Part shown: piece after piece, positions 17,268 to 25,589 of the stretch | How the letters are laid out: every line of letters begins with the position of its first letter | Numbering within the stretch: position 1 is the stretch's first letter | From: Lacinutrix sp. | GTDB taxonomy: Bacteria > Bacteroidota > Bacteroidia > Flavobacteriales > Flavobacteriaceae | Assembly: GCF_029238095.1 (NCBI RefSeq) | Contig: NZ_JAQWGS010000027.1 | Coordinates: 62,001 to 126,000 of the forward strand | DNA: 64,000 nt | Direction of reading: 5' to 3' | Program-made: the position numbers and the translations under genes | The notes under the pieces: generated by a model | Database searches by the model: none | Seen by the model: the letters and a program-made list of their open reading frames with translations, nothing else | What the model was told of the DNA's origin: nothing

Positions 17268-17804
17268 ATGATGAGTAAGTTATTTCCGCCTATAAATTTT
17301 AAAGAATGGATTGAAGAAAACAGACACCTTTTAAAACCACCTGTTGGTAATAAAGTAGTCTGGAAAGATGGCGATTTTATTGTTATGGTTGTTGGTGGTC
17401 CAAATAGCAGAAAAGATTACCACTACAATGAAACACCAGAATTTTTCTATCAAGTAGAAGGTGATATTACCTTAAAAGTTATAGATAAAGGCACTCCAAA
17501 AGATATACTTATTAAAGAAGGAGAAATATTTTTATTACCACCTAAAGTACCACATTCTCCACAACGTGGCGCTAACACTGTTGGTTTAGTAATTGAATAT
17601 CCTAGAGAAAAAGGCATGAAAGATGCTTTATTGTGGTTTTGTGAGAATTGTACAACAAAACTATATGAAGAAGATTTTACTTTAGATAATATTGAAACAG
17701 ATATGCCTGCAATATTTGATAAATATTATGGTGATTCAAACAAACGTAGCTGCCCAAATTGTGGTCAAGTAATGCAACCACCAAAGAAAGTGCAATTAAA
17801 TTAG
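17268..17804 (+). CDS. nbaC: 3-Hydroxyanthranilate 3,4-dioxygenase
   Basis: This cupin dioxygenase opens the ring of 3-hydroxyanthranilate to give 2-amino-3-carboxymuconate semialdehyde. The 178-residue protein carries the catalytic Fe ligands His and Glu in DYHYNETPEFFYQ and His in VPHSPQR. Its C-terminal tail has two CxxC pairs (CENC and CPNC), the rubredoxin-like second iron site of bacterial HAAO enzymes. The start is one of two adjacent ATGs, at 17268 or 17271. It lies immediately downstream of the RNA-like element, which would be in its leader if transcribed together. Confidence 0.96.
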   Translation: MMSKLFPPINFKEWIEENRHLLKPPVGNKVVWKDGDFIVMVVGGPNSRKDYHYNETPEFFYQVEGDITLKVIDKGTPKDILIKEGEIFLLPPKVPHSPQRGANTVGLVIEYPREKGMKDALLWFCENCTTKLYEEDFTLDNIETDMPAIFDKYYGDSNKRSCPNCGQVMQPPKKVQLN

Positions 17805-17810
17805 CATTGT

Positions 17811-17880
17811 CATTCCTGCATATCCAGGAATCCATTATAATTTTAACTAAAAAGTAGATTCCTGCTTATGCAGGAATAAC
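17811..17880. repeat. Palindromic repeat (ATTCCTGC family)
   Basis: The element starts GTCATTCCTGCATATCCAGG and ends with ATTCCTGCTTATGCAGGAAT. It holds two small hairpins (CCTGcatatCCAGG and TTCCTGCttatGCAGGAA) in tandem. It fills the gap between the dioxygenase and the decarboxylase genes. Confidence 0.7.
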
Positions 17881-17884
17881 AAAT

Positions 17885-18970
17885 ATGAGCAAACGAAAAC
17901 TAAGAATAAACGGTCACTCACACTTATTACCATATCCTGAAGACATTCCTCAGTTTATGCATGATAAAGGTATTTTTTGGGTTGATAAAGACCGTAAGTT
18001 TATGCTCCAGAAAGATTGGAGTCGTCCAGTTACAGATTCTAGTTTCTTTTTAGATGAGAAGTTAGAGTGGATGGAGCGTAACAAACTAGATCATGCTGTG
18101 GTACTTAACTTATCACAATTGTATGGCAATGGTTTACATGTGGAAGAGATGAAACAAGCGTTACGTTTTCAAAACGATTTTAATGCTAAAGTACAACGCG
18201 AAAACCCAAGTAAATTTACTTGTGGCTTTGTGGTTCATCCTGGTTTTGTGCGTGGTGCTTGCTGGGAAATAGAACGCTGCGTCGAAGAATTAGGGATGCG
18301 TTTATTATGCTTACCAACACATTACATGGATACCATTGGTACTTGGCGTTGTATTTTTGATGAAGAAAACGAGCCTATTTTTGAACTCGCCAATAAGTAT
18401 AATTTGGCAGTAGAAATACATCCATACGATGGAGAAAAATTTATAAAATTAGAAAATACTTCTTGGCGTTTTCATTTAATCTGGATGTTAGCACAATGTG
18501 CAGATGCTTATCATTTCTTAACATTAAATGGATATCAAGATAAGTATCCAAACATGCGAACTTGCTTTGCACATGGAGGACAATTAGCACAAATTAACCT
18601 TGGACGACGTATTCAAGGTTTTGATGGTAGACCAGATTTATTTGAAGGTAAAACGCATCCAAGAAAAGCAGTTGGACACAAAAACATTTTCTTCGATACG
18701 TTAGTTCACGATACAGGAGGATTAGAACTTTTAATAAGAAATCAAGGTTCTAAACAAGTACTCATGGGACTCGACGATCCCTATCCTTTAGGAGAAATGG
18801 AAAGTGAAAAACAAAGTTCTTATCCTGGTAAAATTTTAGATTTAGCCATCGAAAGAAAAATTATTACAGAAACCGAACGTGATGCTATTTGGGAACACAA
18901 CGTAATACAGTGGCTTTGTGGAGACGACCAAGAGGCAAAAGATAAATTAGTAAAACGTATTTTAGGCTAA
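17885..18970 (+). CDS. nbaD: 2-Amino-3-carboxymuconate-6-semialdehyde decarboxylase (ACMSD)
   Basis: This metal-dependent decarboxylase of the amidohydrolase superfamily converts ACMS to 2-aminomuconate semialdehyde, steering flux away from quinolinate. The 361-residue protein has the HxH metal motif (H11, H13 in NGHSHLL), a His in VEIHPYDG, CFAHGG near residue 234 and the metal-binding Asp in MGLDDPYPLGE. It is slightly longer than human ACMSD, with an N-terminal insertion. It lies between the dioxygenase and an O-methyltransferase and overlaps the latter by one base (TAATG). Confidence 0.95.
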   Translation: MSKRKLRINGHSHLLPYPEDIPQFMHDKGIFWVDKDRKFMLQKDWSRPVTDSSFFLDEKLEWMERNKLDHAVVLNLSQLYGNGLHVEEMKQALRFQNDFNAKVQRENPSKFTCGFVVHPGFVRGACWEIERCVEELGMRLLCLPTHYMDTIGTWRCIFDEENEPIFELANKYNLAVEIHPYDGEKFIKLENTSWRFHLIWMLAQCADAYHFLTLNGYQDKYPNMRTCFAHGGQLAQINLGRRIQGFDGRPDLFEGKTHPRKAVGHKNIFFDTLVHDTGGLELLIRNQGSKQVLMGLDDPYPLGEMESEKQSSYPGKILDLAIERKIITETERDAIWEHNVIQWLCGDDQEAKDKLVKRILG

Positions 18971-19611
18971 TGCATTTTATACCAGAAAAACTTGACGATT
19001 ACGTTGTTGCACATTCTGAAAATGAACCAGAATTACTACAACAATTAACTCGAGAAACTTTTCAAAAAATATTACAGCCTCGTATGTCTAGTGGTCCATA
19101 CCAAGGTCGCGTATTAAGTATGATTTCAAAATTAATTAACCCTAAAAACATACTAGAAATAGGGACTTTTACAGGTTATTCTACATTGTGTTTAGCTGAA
19201 GGTTTACAAAGGGAAGGTACTATTGATACTATTGATATTAATGAAGAACTCATTGATTTTCAACGTAAATTTTTTGATAAATCTATATATGGAACACAAA
19301 TTTTTCAACATCTTGGTAATGCTTTAGAAATAATACCAAAATTTAATAAGACATTTGACTTAGTTTTTATTGATGCAGATAAAGATAATTATGTTAATTA
19401 CTTTAACTTAATTATTAACAAACTAAAAACTGGAGGAATCATATTATCTGACAATGTTTTATGGAGTGGCAAAGTGATTGAAGTATTAGATCCAAAAGAT
19501 AAAATGACGAAAGCCGTTTTAGAATACAACTCACTTTTAAAAGAAGATTCTCGCATAGAAACTGTAGTGTTGCCTATTCGCGACGGATTGACTATTAGTA
19601 GAAAGTTTTAA
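18970..19611 (+). CDS. O-methyltransferase, family 3 (caffeoyl-CoA/catechol type)
   Basis: The 213-residue class I SAM methyltransferase has motif I ILEIGTFTGYST and the metal-binding acidic motif FIDADKDNY typical of Mg-dependent family 3 O-methyltransferases. SDNVLWSGKV is also diagnostic. Its start codon overlaps the ACMSD stop, so it belongs to the kynurenine operon. The substrate could be an ortho-hydroxylated aromatic such as 3-hydroxyanthranilate or 3-hydroxykynurenine, but this is only inference from position. It is the last gene of the operon. Confidence 0.9.
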   Translation: MHFIPEKLDDYVVAHSENEPELLQQLTRETFQKILQPRMSSGPYQGRVLSMISKLINPKNILEIGTFTGYSTLCLAEGLQREGTIDTIDINEELIDFQRKFFDKSIYGTQIFQHLGNALEIIPKFNKTFDLVFIDADKDNYVNYFNLIINKLKTGGIILSDNVLWSGKVIEVLDPKDKMTKAVLEYNSLLKEDSRIETVVLPIRDGLTISRKF

Positions 19612-19648
19612 TTTTGTTTCAGAAAAACAATTTAATACTAAAAAAGTA

Positions 19649-20965
19649 ATGATTAAAGATTTACTGCTAACACCTTTTCAGAAATTTGTAAAACTAGAAA
19701 GCCTCTCTGGTATATTATTATTTGGAGCAACTATTGTTGCTTTAGTTTGGGCTAATTCTAGTTTTGGAGACAGCTATTTAACGCTTTGGGATTATAGACT
19801 AGGAATTTCTACTGAAGGATTTGAATTGAAAAAGCCTCTAATTCTTTGGATTAACGATGGCTTAATGGCTATTTTCTTTTTTTTAATCGGTCTAGAATTA
19901 AAAAGAGAATTATTAATTGGCGAAATAAATACTTTTAAAAAGGCTACGTTTCCTTTAGTAGCTGCTCTAGGTGGTGTTTTAATACCTGTGTTACTATATT
20001 TAGTATTAAATCAAGACCCAAATACAACAAAAGCTTGGGGAATACCAATGGCAACAGACATTGCTTTTGCTTTAGCTATTTTAGGCACATTAGGAAAAAG
20101 AGTGCCATTAAGCTTAAAGATCTTTCTTACTGCATTTGCAATTATAGACGATATTGCAGCTGTACTAGTTATAGCCATTTTCTACAGTGCCGCAATTAAT
20201 TGGGTTTTAGTATTAATCGCTCTGGCCTTAATTGGGTTTCTTGCATTAATATATTATAAATTTAATTACTCACTAGCTGTTGGGTTAATTATTGCTACGA
20301 TTGTTTGGTTTCTTTTTTTAAAATCTGGAATTCACCCAACCATAGCAGGTGTACTTTTAGCATTTACTGTGCCTATTAAAAGACGAATTAATATTTTTTC
20401 TTTTTCAAAAAACTTGTCTATATTATCTAATAAAATAGCTCAAAATGCTGCTGGAGAAGAGAATAACAACAAACACCTTTTAAGCGAAGACGAAATTAAT
20501 AATATAGACAACTTAGACGATTTAACATTTAAAGTACGTTCTCCGCTTCAGTTCTTAGAACATAAACTACACAGCTTTACAGCTTATTTAATTTTACCAA
20601 TCTTTGCTTTTGCCAATGCAGGTGTTGTGATTAGCACTTCTTACAATTTCAACTTTTCTTTAATGAGCAATATTGCAATTAGTCTGTTTTTTGGTAAATT
20701 ATTAGGCATTACTTTGTTTTGTTATTTAGGCCTAAAATTAAAAGTAACGCAGTTACCGAGTGGTGTTAACTTTAAACAAATAATAGGAATTGCAAGTATT
20801 GCAGGAGTAGGTTTTACAATGTCTATTTTTATTGACAACTTAGCTTTTGCAGGAGACTTAATCAGTATTAACTCAGCTAAGGTTGGTATATTAATTGGTT
20901 CTTTTACCTCAGGATTATTAGGATTTTTAATTTTACGTTTCTCTAGTAAAGCTGATAAATTATAG
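19649..20965 (+). CDS. nhaA: Na+/H+ antiporter NhaA
   Basis: This inner-membrane antiporter exports Na+ in exchange for protons. The 438-residue protein has the expected multi-pass pattern. The ion-binding aspartates are D167 and D168 in AIIDDIAAV, and ATDIAFALA (D137) matches the TM IV region. A hydrophilic stretch of about 45 residues (about 255-300) replaces the usual short loop between the two inverted repeats, a common variation. It starts 37 bases after the O-methyltransferase and is convergent with tatA; no strong terminator is visible between them. Confidence 0.96.
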   Translation: MIKDLLLTPFQKFVKLESLSGILLFGATIVALVWANSSFGDSYLTLWDYRLGISTEGFELKKPLILWINDGLMAIFFFLIGLELKRELLIGEINTFKKATFPLVAALGGVLIPVLLYLVLNQDPNTTKAWGIPMATDIAFALAILGTLGKRVPLSLKIFLTAFAIIDDIAAVLVIAIFYSAAINWVLVLIALALIGFLALIYYKFNYSLAVGLIIATIVWFLFLKSGIHPTIAGVLLAFTVPIKRRINIFSFSKNLSILSNKIAQNAAGEENNNKHLLSEDEINNIDNLDDLTFKVRSPLQFLEHKLHSFTAYLILPIFAFANAGVVISTSYNFNFSLMSNIAISLFFGKLLGITLFCYLGLKLKVTQLPSGVNFKQIIGIASIAGVGFTMSIFIDNLAFAGDLISINSAKVGILIGSFTSGLLGFLILRFSSKADKL

Positions 20966-21026
20966 ACCAATAAAGGTTAACTAAAGAAATAATGCTAAAA
21001 ATTATTATTTAATAAAAAGGAAAATA

Positions 21027-21314
21027 CTACATTTTTCTTCTAATAGAACCTGTAAAATCCTCTAAATCGTCTTTTACCTTTTTAAGTTCGTCTTGCACAT
21101 CTTTAGTAATGCTAGTATCTAAACCATTTTGCTCTGCACTTTTAGTAATTTCGCCTTTAATGTCATTACTCGCATCTTTTAGCATACGCATACCTTTACC
21201 AAGACCACGTGCTATTTCTGGAATATTTTTTGCGCCAAAAATCATAACTACAGCGAGTATAATTAAAATAAACTCTTGGCCTCCAATAAATAAAAATGTT
21301 GTTAACTGTATCAC
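21027..21314 (-). CDS. tatA: Twin-arginine translocase TatA/TatE family protein
   Basis: TatA forms the pore of the twin-arginine export system. From a GTG at 21314 the protein has 95 residues: a short N terminus (MIQLTTFLFIGG), one membrane helix (about 13-30), the hinge FGAKNIPEIARGLGKG and an amphipathic plus charged tail. A longer reading from an ATG at 21374 runs through the terminator of ppa and a -7 box, so it is rejected. There is no ATG in the right place. The -7 box ends five bases before the GTG, so the message may be nearly leaderless. Confidence 0.9.
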   Translation of the reverse strand: MIQLTTFLFIGGQEFILIILAVVMIFGAKNIPEIARGLGKGMRMLKDASNDIKGEITKSAEQNGLDTSITKDVQDELKKVKDDLEDFTGSIRRKM

Positions 21315-21318
21315 TTTG

Positions 21319-21326
21319 CAAATATA
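21319..21326 (-). promoter_or_regulatory. -7 promoter element TATATTTG for tatA
   Basis: An exact TAnnTTTG match on the minus strand. It ends only four bases before the GTG start, implying a very short or absent leader. Confidence 0.6.
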
Positions 21327-21350
21327 GTAAGTAAATAGTTTTAAAAGTAA

Positions 21351-21384
21351 AAAGCCTTTTAAAATAAATTTCAAAAGGCTTTTT
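21351..21384 (-). terminator. Rho-independent terminator after ppa
   Basis: A 10-bp stem (AAAGCCTTTT with AAAAGGCTTT) is flanked by A and T tracts on either side, so it can act in both directions. It separates ppa from tatA. Confidence 0.85.
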
Positions 21385-21405
21385 TACAAAGACGTATCAT
21401 AGAAT

Positions 21406-21933
21406 TTAAATGGTAAAATCACCATTTTTTTTATGTTCGCTATTCTCGTAACGTTCTATACATTTATTTAAAATATCGTAGGCTTCTTTTGCATCTCCCC
21501 AACCACCAACATCTACTTTCTTCTTTTCTAAATCCTTATAAACTTGAAAAAAATGTGTAATTTCTTTAATTCTATGCGGATTTAAATCGTTGATATCATT
21601 ATAAGTATTCCATATTGGGTCTGTAACTGGAACACATATTAACTTTTCGTCAGGCCCTTTTTCATCTGCCATATGAAACACTCCAATAGGTTTTACTTCT
21701 ACTACACACATTGGAAATGTAGGCTCTGTTCCCATTACTAAAACATCTAATGGATCGCCATCTAATGCCAATGTTTCTGGAATAAAACCGTAATCTCCTG
21801 GATACATCATCGATGAAAATAACATACGATCGAAACGTATTTTACCTAATTCGAAATCGTATTCGTATTTATTTCTACTCCCTTTTGGAATTTCTATTAA
21901 AACGTCGAACGTTAATTTTCCTGCTGGACTCAT
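21406..21933 (-). CDS. ppa: Inorganic pyrophosphatase (family I)
   Basis: This soluble enzyme hydrolyses pyrophosphate and drives biosynthetic reactions forward. The 175-residue protein has the family I features: IEIPKGSRNKYEYD near the N terminus, YPGDYGFIPETL and the metal-binding signature DGDPLDVLV. It is monocistronic, with a promoter at 21981-22011 and a terminator at 21351-21384. Confidence 0.97.
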   Translation of the reverse strand: MSPAGKLTFDVLIEIPKGSRNKYEYDFELGKIRFDRMLFSSMMYPGDYGFIPETLALDGDPLDVLVMGTEPTFPMCVVEVKPIGVFHMADEKGPDEKLICVPVTDPIWNTYNDINDLNPHRIKEITHFFQVYKDLEKKKVDVGGWGDAKEAYDILNKCIERYENSEHKKNGDFTI

Positions 21934-21980
21934 TTAAAATATTTATTATTTTTTATAAAAAACTGTTGTTTTTCGGGCTG

Positions 21981-22011
21981 CAAAAATACAAGATTCTTTA
22001 AGTATGCACAA
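21981..22011 (-). promoter_or_regulatory. Complete -33/-7 promoter for ppa
   Basis: On the minus strand a TTG (22009-22011) is followed after 20 bases by TATTTTTG (21981-21988), matching the Bacteroidota arrangement. It lies 48 bases before the ppa ATG. Confidence 0.7.
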
Positions 22012-22075
22012 GTAATCTCGCTTTAGATTAAAATTAACGATATTCTCTTATAGTTTACGTTTTTAAAAGCAATAA

Positions 22076-22705
22076 TTAAAGTCTTACCTTTATGGGTAAG
22101 TGAACAATCTTTTTAGTTTCATAGAAATCTTCTGAATAGAAATCTGAAATATTATAAATAGTTGCTGTTTTATAATCTTTCAATTCTTCTGTTAAATCTC
22201 CGCCTTTAAGATAAAGGATTCCGTTTTTAAGTGCATTGTTTTGTTGTTTCGATACTTTTCCTTTTATCCAATGAACAAAAGTAGGCATGGCAGCAACTGC
22301 TCTGCTTATTACAAAATCGTAAGTACCTTTTATATCCTCTACTCTTGAATGTGTTGTTTTAACATTCTCAAGACCTAAACCAGCAACTACTTCGTTTACA
22401 ACTTTTAACTTTTTAGCAATACTGTCAACTAAATGAAAATCGCACTCTGGAAATAATATTGCTAAAGGAATTCCAGGGAAACCTCCTCCAGTACCAACAT
22501 CTATTATTTTTGTTTCCTCTTTAAAAGTTATAACTTTTGCAATTGCAAGAGCATGTAAGACATGGCGTAAATATAACTCGTCTATATCTTTTCTAGACAC
22601 AACGTTTATTTTTAAATTCCAATCTTGATACAATGATTCAAGTTTAGCAAACTTATTAATTTGATCTTGTGTAAGGTTAGGAAAATACTTAAGAATGAGC
22701 TCCAT
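22076..22705 (-). CDS. rsmG: 16S rRNA (guanine-527-N7)-methyltransferase
   Basis: RsmG methylates G527 of 16S rRNA. The 209-residue protein has the SAM-binding motif DVGTGGGFPGIPLAI, the FHLVDSIAKKLKVV strand-2 region and SRAVAAMPTFVHW, all diagnostic. Length is normal. It is transcribed alone from a -7 box at 22722-22729. Confidence 0.96.
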   Translation of the reverse strand: MELILKYFPNLTQDQINKFAKLESLYQDWNLKINVVSRKDIDELYLRHVLHALAIAKVITFKEETKIIDVGTGGGFPGIPLAILFPECDFHLVDSIAKKLKVVNEVVAGLGLENVKTTHSRVEDIKGTYDFVISRAVAAMPTFVHWIKGKVSKQQNNALKNGILYLKGGDLTEELKDYKTATIYNISDFYSEDFYETKKIVHLPIKVRL

Positions 22706-22721
22706 GTTTTTAAATTTTGAG

Positions 22722-22729
22722 CAAAAGTA
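22722..22729 (-). promoter_or_regulatory. -7 promoter element TACTTTTG for rsmG
   Basis: An exact TAnnTTTG match on the minus strand, 16 bases before the ATG. Confidence 0.6.
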
Positions 22730-22785
22730 GAGAAATTATTGTGCATTTTTATGATAAATTAATTTATAAGCACGTCATTATTATT

Positions 22786-22793
22786 TATCTTTG
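22786..22793 (+). promoter_or_regulatory. -7 promoter element TATCTTTG for the desaturase
   Basis: An exact TAnnTTTG match lies 53 bases before the ATG, leaving an AT-rich leader of about 45 bases. Confidence 0.6.
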
Positions 22794-22846
22794 TAGATAT
22801 ACTTAATACTTAAAAAACATCGTTTTAGGTATAAAAAATTAATAGC

Positions 22847-23941
22847 ATGACAAAACAAACAATATCTTTTTCAAGAAAAGACTCTGCAAAGTTTTTTAAA
22901 ACATTAAACAAACGTGTTAACACTTACTTTAAAGAAAATAATATTAAAAAAACTGGTAACTGGAAGTTATATCTTAAAGCCATAGTAATGTTTACATTAT
23001 TACTTGGACCACTCATTCTTATATTAACAGTAGAGTTACCGACTTGGCTTCAAATAATATCTATGATGGTTATAGGTATTGGTATGGCTGGAGTAGGAAT
23101 GAATGTGATGCATGATGCCAATCATGGATCCTTTTCTAGCAAAAAATGGGTTAATAAATTAATGGGAAGTAGTATTCATATTTTAGCTGGTAACGATTAC
23201 AATTGGAAAGTACAACACAATGTTTTGCACCACACATACACTAATATTCAAGGACACGATGAAGATATTGACGCAGGAAGAATTATTCGTTTTTCTAAAC
23301 ATTCTAAATGGTTAAAAATTCATCAATACCAAAAATATTATGCGTTTTTACTGTATGGTTTATTAACAGTAAATTGGGCAATTACTACAGATTTTAAACA
23401 AACTTATGTATATTTAAAGAGAAAGTTGTCTTATGGTAAATTTCCAAAACCAGCAACACAATGGACAAAATTAATTATAGGCAAAATAACCTATTACACT
23501 ATTTGGGTGGTTTTACCATTAGCTTTAGGTTACACTTGGTGGCAGGTTTTAATAGGCTTTTTAATTATGCACTACACCGCTGGAATGATTTTAAGTGTTG
23601 TTTTTCAATTAGCACATGTTATGCCTAATACTGAAATGCCTGTTCCTGACGAAGAAGGCAACATGAAAAACACATGGGCAATTCATCAATTATTTACAAC
23701 CTCTAATTTTTCACCTAAAAGTTGGTTGGTAGAATTTTATACAGGAGGATTAAATAGGCAAGTAGAACATCATTTATTTGCACATATAAGCCATGTTCAT
23801 TACAAAAATATAGCAAGAATCGTTAAAGAAACAGCAAAAGAATTTAGTTTGCCTTACAATGAGTACAACTCTATTTGGACTGCCATTGGTGAGCATTATC
23901 AACAACTAAAAGAATTAGGTATGAAACCTAATATGGCTTAA
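22847..23941 (+). CDS. Membrane fatty acid desaturase (acyl-CoA/acyl-lipid type)
   Basis: This integral-membrane di-iron desaturase has 364 residues and introduces a double bond into acyl chains, usually to keep membranes fluid at low temperature. Three histidine boxes are visible: HDANH (89-93), HNVLHH (124-129) and QVEHH (305-309). Hydrophobic segments lie at about 44-85 and 210-255. The front-end-type third box with Gln (QxxHH) occurs in many bacterial homologues without a cytochrome b5 domain, as here. Regiospecificity cannot be read from sequence. It is followed by an aminotransferase with which it shares no function. Confidence 0.93.
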   Translation: MTKQTISFSRKDSAKFFKTLNKRVNTYFKENNIKKTGNWKLYLKAIVMFTLLLGPLILILTVELPTWLQIISMMVIGIGMAGVGMNVMHDANHGSFSSKKWVNKLMGSSIHILAGNDYNWKVQHNVLHHTYTNIQGHDEDIDAGRIIRFSKHSKWLKIHQYQKYYAFLLYGLLTVNWAITTDFKQTYVYLKRKLSYGKFPKPATQWTKLIIGKITYYTIWVVLPLALGYTWWQVLIGFLIMHYTAGMILSVVFQLAHVMPNTEMPVPDEEGNMKNTWAIHQLFTTSNFSPKSWLVEFYTGGLNRQVEHHLFAHISHVHYKNIARIVKETAKEFSLPYNEYNSIWTAIGEHYQQLKELGMKPNMA

Positions 23942-23971
23942 TTTTAATGTATTTTCAATCAACAATTTACA

Positions 23972-25159
23972 ATGAACCTACTTTCAGATAGAATAACGAA
24001 TATGTCTACCTCTGCTACTTTAGCAATGGCAGCAAAAGCAAGAGAACTTAGAGCCGAAGGCAAAGACATAATAGGTTTAAGTTTAGGAGAACCAGATTTT
24101 AACACTCCAGATTTTATTAAAAATGCAGCAATAGAAGCTATAAATCAAAATTACAACTCTTATTCACCAGTAGATGGTTATGTAGAATTAAAAGAGGCTG
24201 TAATTACAAAGTTTAAACGCGATAACAATTTAACCTATACCTTGCCACAAATTGTAGTATCTACTGGTGCAAAACAATCGTTATATAACGTTGCACAAGT
24301 CATGCTAAATAAGGGAGACGAGGTTATTTTACCTTGTCCTTATTGGGTAAGTTATAGCGACATTGTAAAGGTTGCAGAAGGTATTCCTGTTGAAGTAAAA
24401 ACGTCTATAGATACAGATTTTAAAATGACTGCCTCACAACTTGAAGCAGCTATTACACCAAAAACAAAAATGCTTTGGTTTAGTTCGCCTTGTAACCCAA
24501 GCGGTTCTTTATACAGTAAAGAAGAATTAGAAGCTTTGGCTGGAGTTTTAAGAAAGCATCCAAATATTTACGTTGTTTCAGATGAGATTTATGAACATAT
24601 AAACTATACGGGGAAACCACACGCGAGTATGGCAGGAATAGAAGATATGTTTGATAGAACTGTAACCGTAAACGGCGTTTCTAAAGCGTTTGCCATGACA
24701 GGTTGGAGAGTTGGTTATATTGGTGCTCCAGATTGGATTGCTCGTGCTTGTAATAAAATGCAAGGTCAAGTAACAAGTGGTACAAACTGTATTGCTCAAC
24801 GCGCTGTTATTACTGCCTTAAATGCAAAGCCTAGTGTGATAAATTATATGATTGACGAATTTAAAACACGTCGTGATATGGTTTTACAATTACTTGAAGA
24901 TATTGAAGGTTTTAAAACCAACACACCAGAAGGTGCTTTTTATGTGTTTCCAGATGTTTCTTTTTTCTTCGGAAAAACCTTACGTGGAAAAACTATACAT
25001 AACGCTACAGATTTTTCACTTTATTTATTAGAAGAAGCACTTGTGGCTACAGTAACAGGTGATGCCTTTGGAAATCCAGATTGTATAAGAATAAGTTATG
25101 CCGCTTCGCAAGAGCAAATTAAAGAAGCTGTTAAGAGGATTAAAGCTGCTTTGGTTTAA
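23972..25159 (+). CDS. aspC: Aspartate aminotransferase (class I PLP aminotransferase)
   Basis: This cytosolic transaminase of 395 residues is of the aspartate type Ib. The PLP lysine is K238 in NGVSKAFAMTGWRVGY. SSPCNPSGSLYS carries the Asn that contacts PLP, and SDEIYEH supplies the Asp and Tyr. The C-terminal CIRISYA has the carboxylate-binding Arg. The exact amino donor is inferred from family. It ends in a strong terminator. Confidence 0.92.
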   Translation: MNLLSDRITNMSTSATLAMAAKARELRAEGKDIIGLSLGEPDFNTPDFIKNAAIEAINQNYNSYSPVDGYVELKEAVITKFKRDNNLTYTLPQIVVSTGAKQSLYNVAQVMLNKGDEVILPCPYWVSYSDIVKVAEGIPVEVKTSIDTDFKMTASQLEAAITPKTKMLWFSSPCNPSGSLYSKEELEALAGVLRKHPNIYVVSDEIYEHINYTGKPHASMAGIEDMFDRTVTVNGVSKAFAMTGWRVGYIGAPDWIARACNKMQGQVTSGTNCIAQRAVITALNAKPSVINYMIDEFKTRRDMVLQLLEDIEGFKTNTPEGAFYVFPDVSFFFGKTLRGKTIHNATDFSLYLLEEALVATVTGDAFGNPDCIRISYAASQEQIKEAVKRIKAALV

Positions 25160-25183
25160 ATAACTAATACTCATAAAAAATAT

Positions 25184-25217
25184 AAAGCCTCTGATTGATT
25201 ACAGAGGCTTTTTTTAT
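25184..25217 (+). terminator. Rho-independent terminator after the aminotransferase
   Basis: A 10-bp stem (AAAGCCTCTG with CAGAGGCTTT) with an 8-base loop is followed by a T tract. Confidence 0.92.
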
Positions 25218-25589
25218 AACTGTAATCCGTCAAACCAAAGTGGACTGTTTAGTATAATGCCTTTATTCAATTATAAATATTAGCTTAAAGCAACAAGAAT
25301 TCTTATGCAAACACAACAAACTTTTTTACAGTACTCAAGGTACAACATAAATACAATTGTTCACTTTTTTCAGGTTGCTTTAAACAGAAATAGAGTTTGT
25401 CTTTAAATTTTTAAAATTCTATTTTACAATAGATTGATAATTAGAATTTAAAAAACCAGTGTAAGAAGTATGAATGTTTGATTTGATGATTGATTTCATC
25501 ACACTGTTTTTTCTGGTTATATTATGACGACAAATCGTAATGAAAAATGTATCATATACCTAATTGAAGGTCAATTAAAAAATATAATA
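25218..25589. other. Gene-free AT-rich stretch
   Basis: These 372 bases hold no supported gene. The only clear structure is the inverted repeat at 25451-25513, listed separately. I see no -7 box pointing at trkH, whose promoter lies upstream of trkA. Confidence 0.6.
25451..25513 (-). terminator. Long-loop inverted repeat, possible terminator of trkA-trkH
   Basis: Arms AAAAAACCAGTGT (25451-25463) and ACACTGTTTTTT (25502-25513) pair across a 38-base interior that itself contains GATGA...TCATC. Read on the minus strand, the stem ends in a T tract downstream of trkH. The long loop makes it atypical. Confidence 0.45.

Noticed and set aside
11335-19611. A new biosynthetic or defence system in the kyn region
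   Set aside because: Each main enzyme matches a known step of the 3-hydroxyanthranilate/2-aminomuconate route. Only the SDR, the PH-like ORF and the O-methyltransferase are unexplained.
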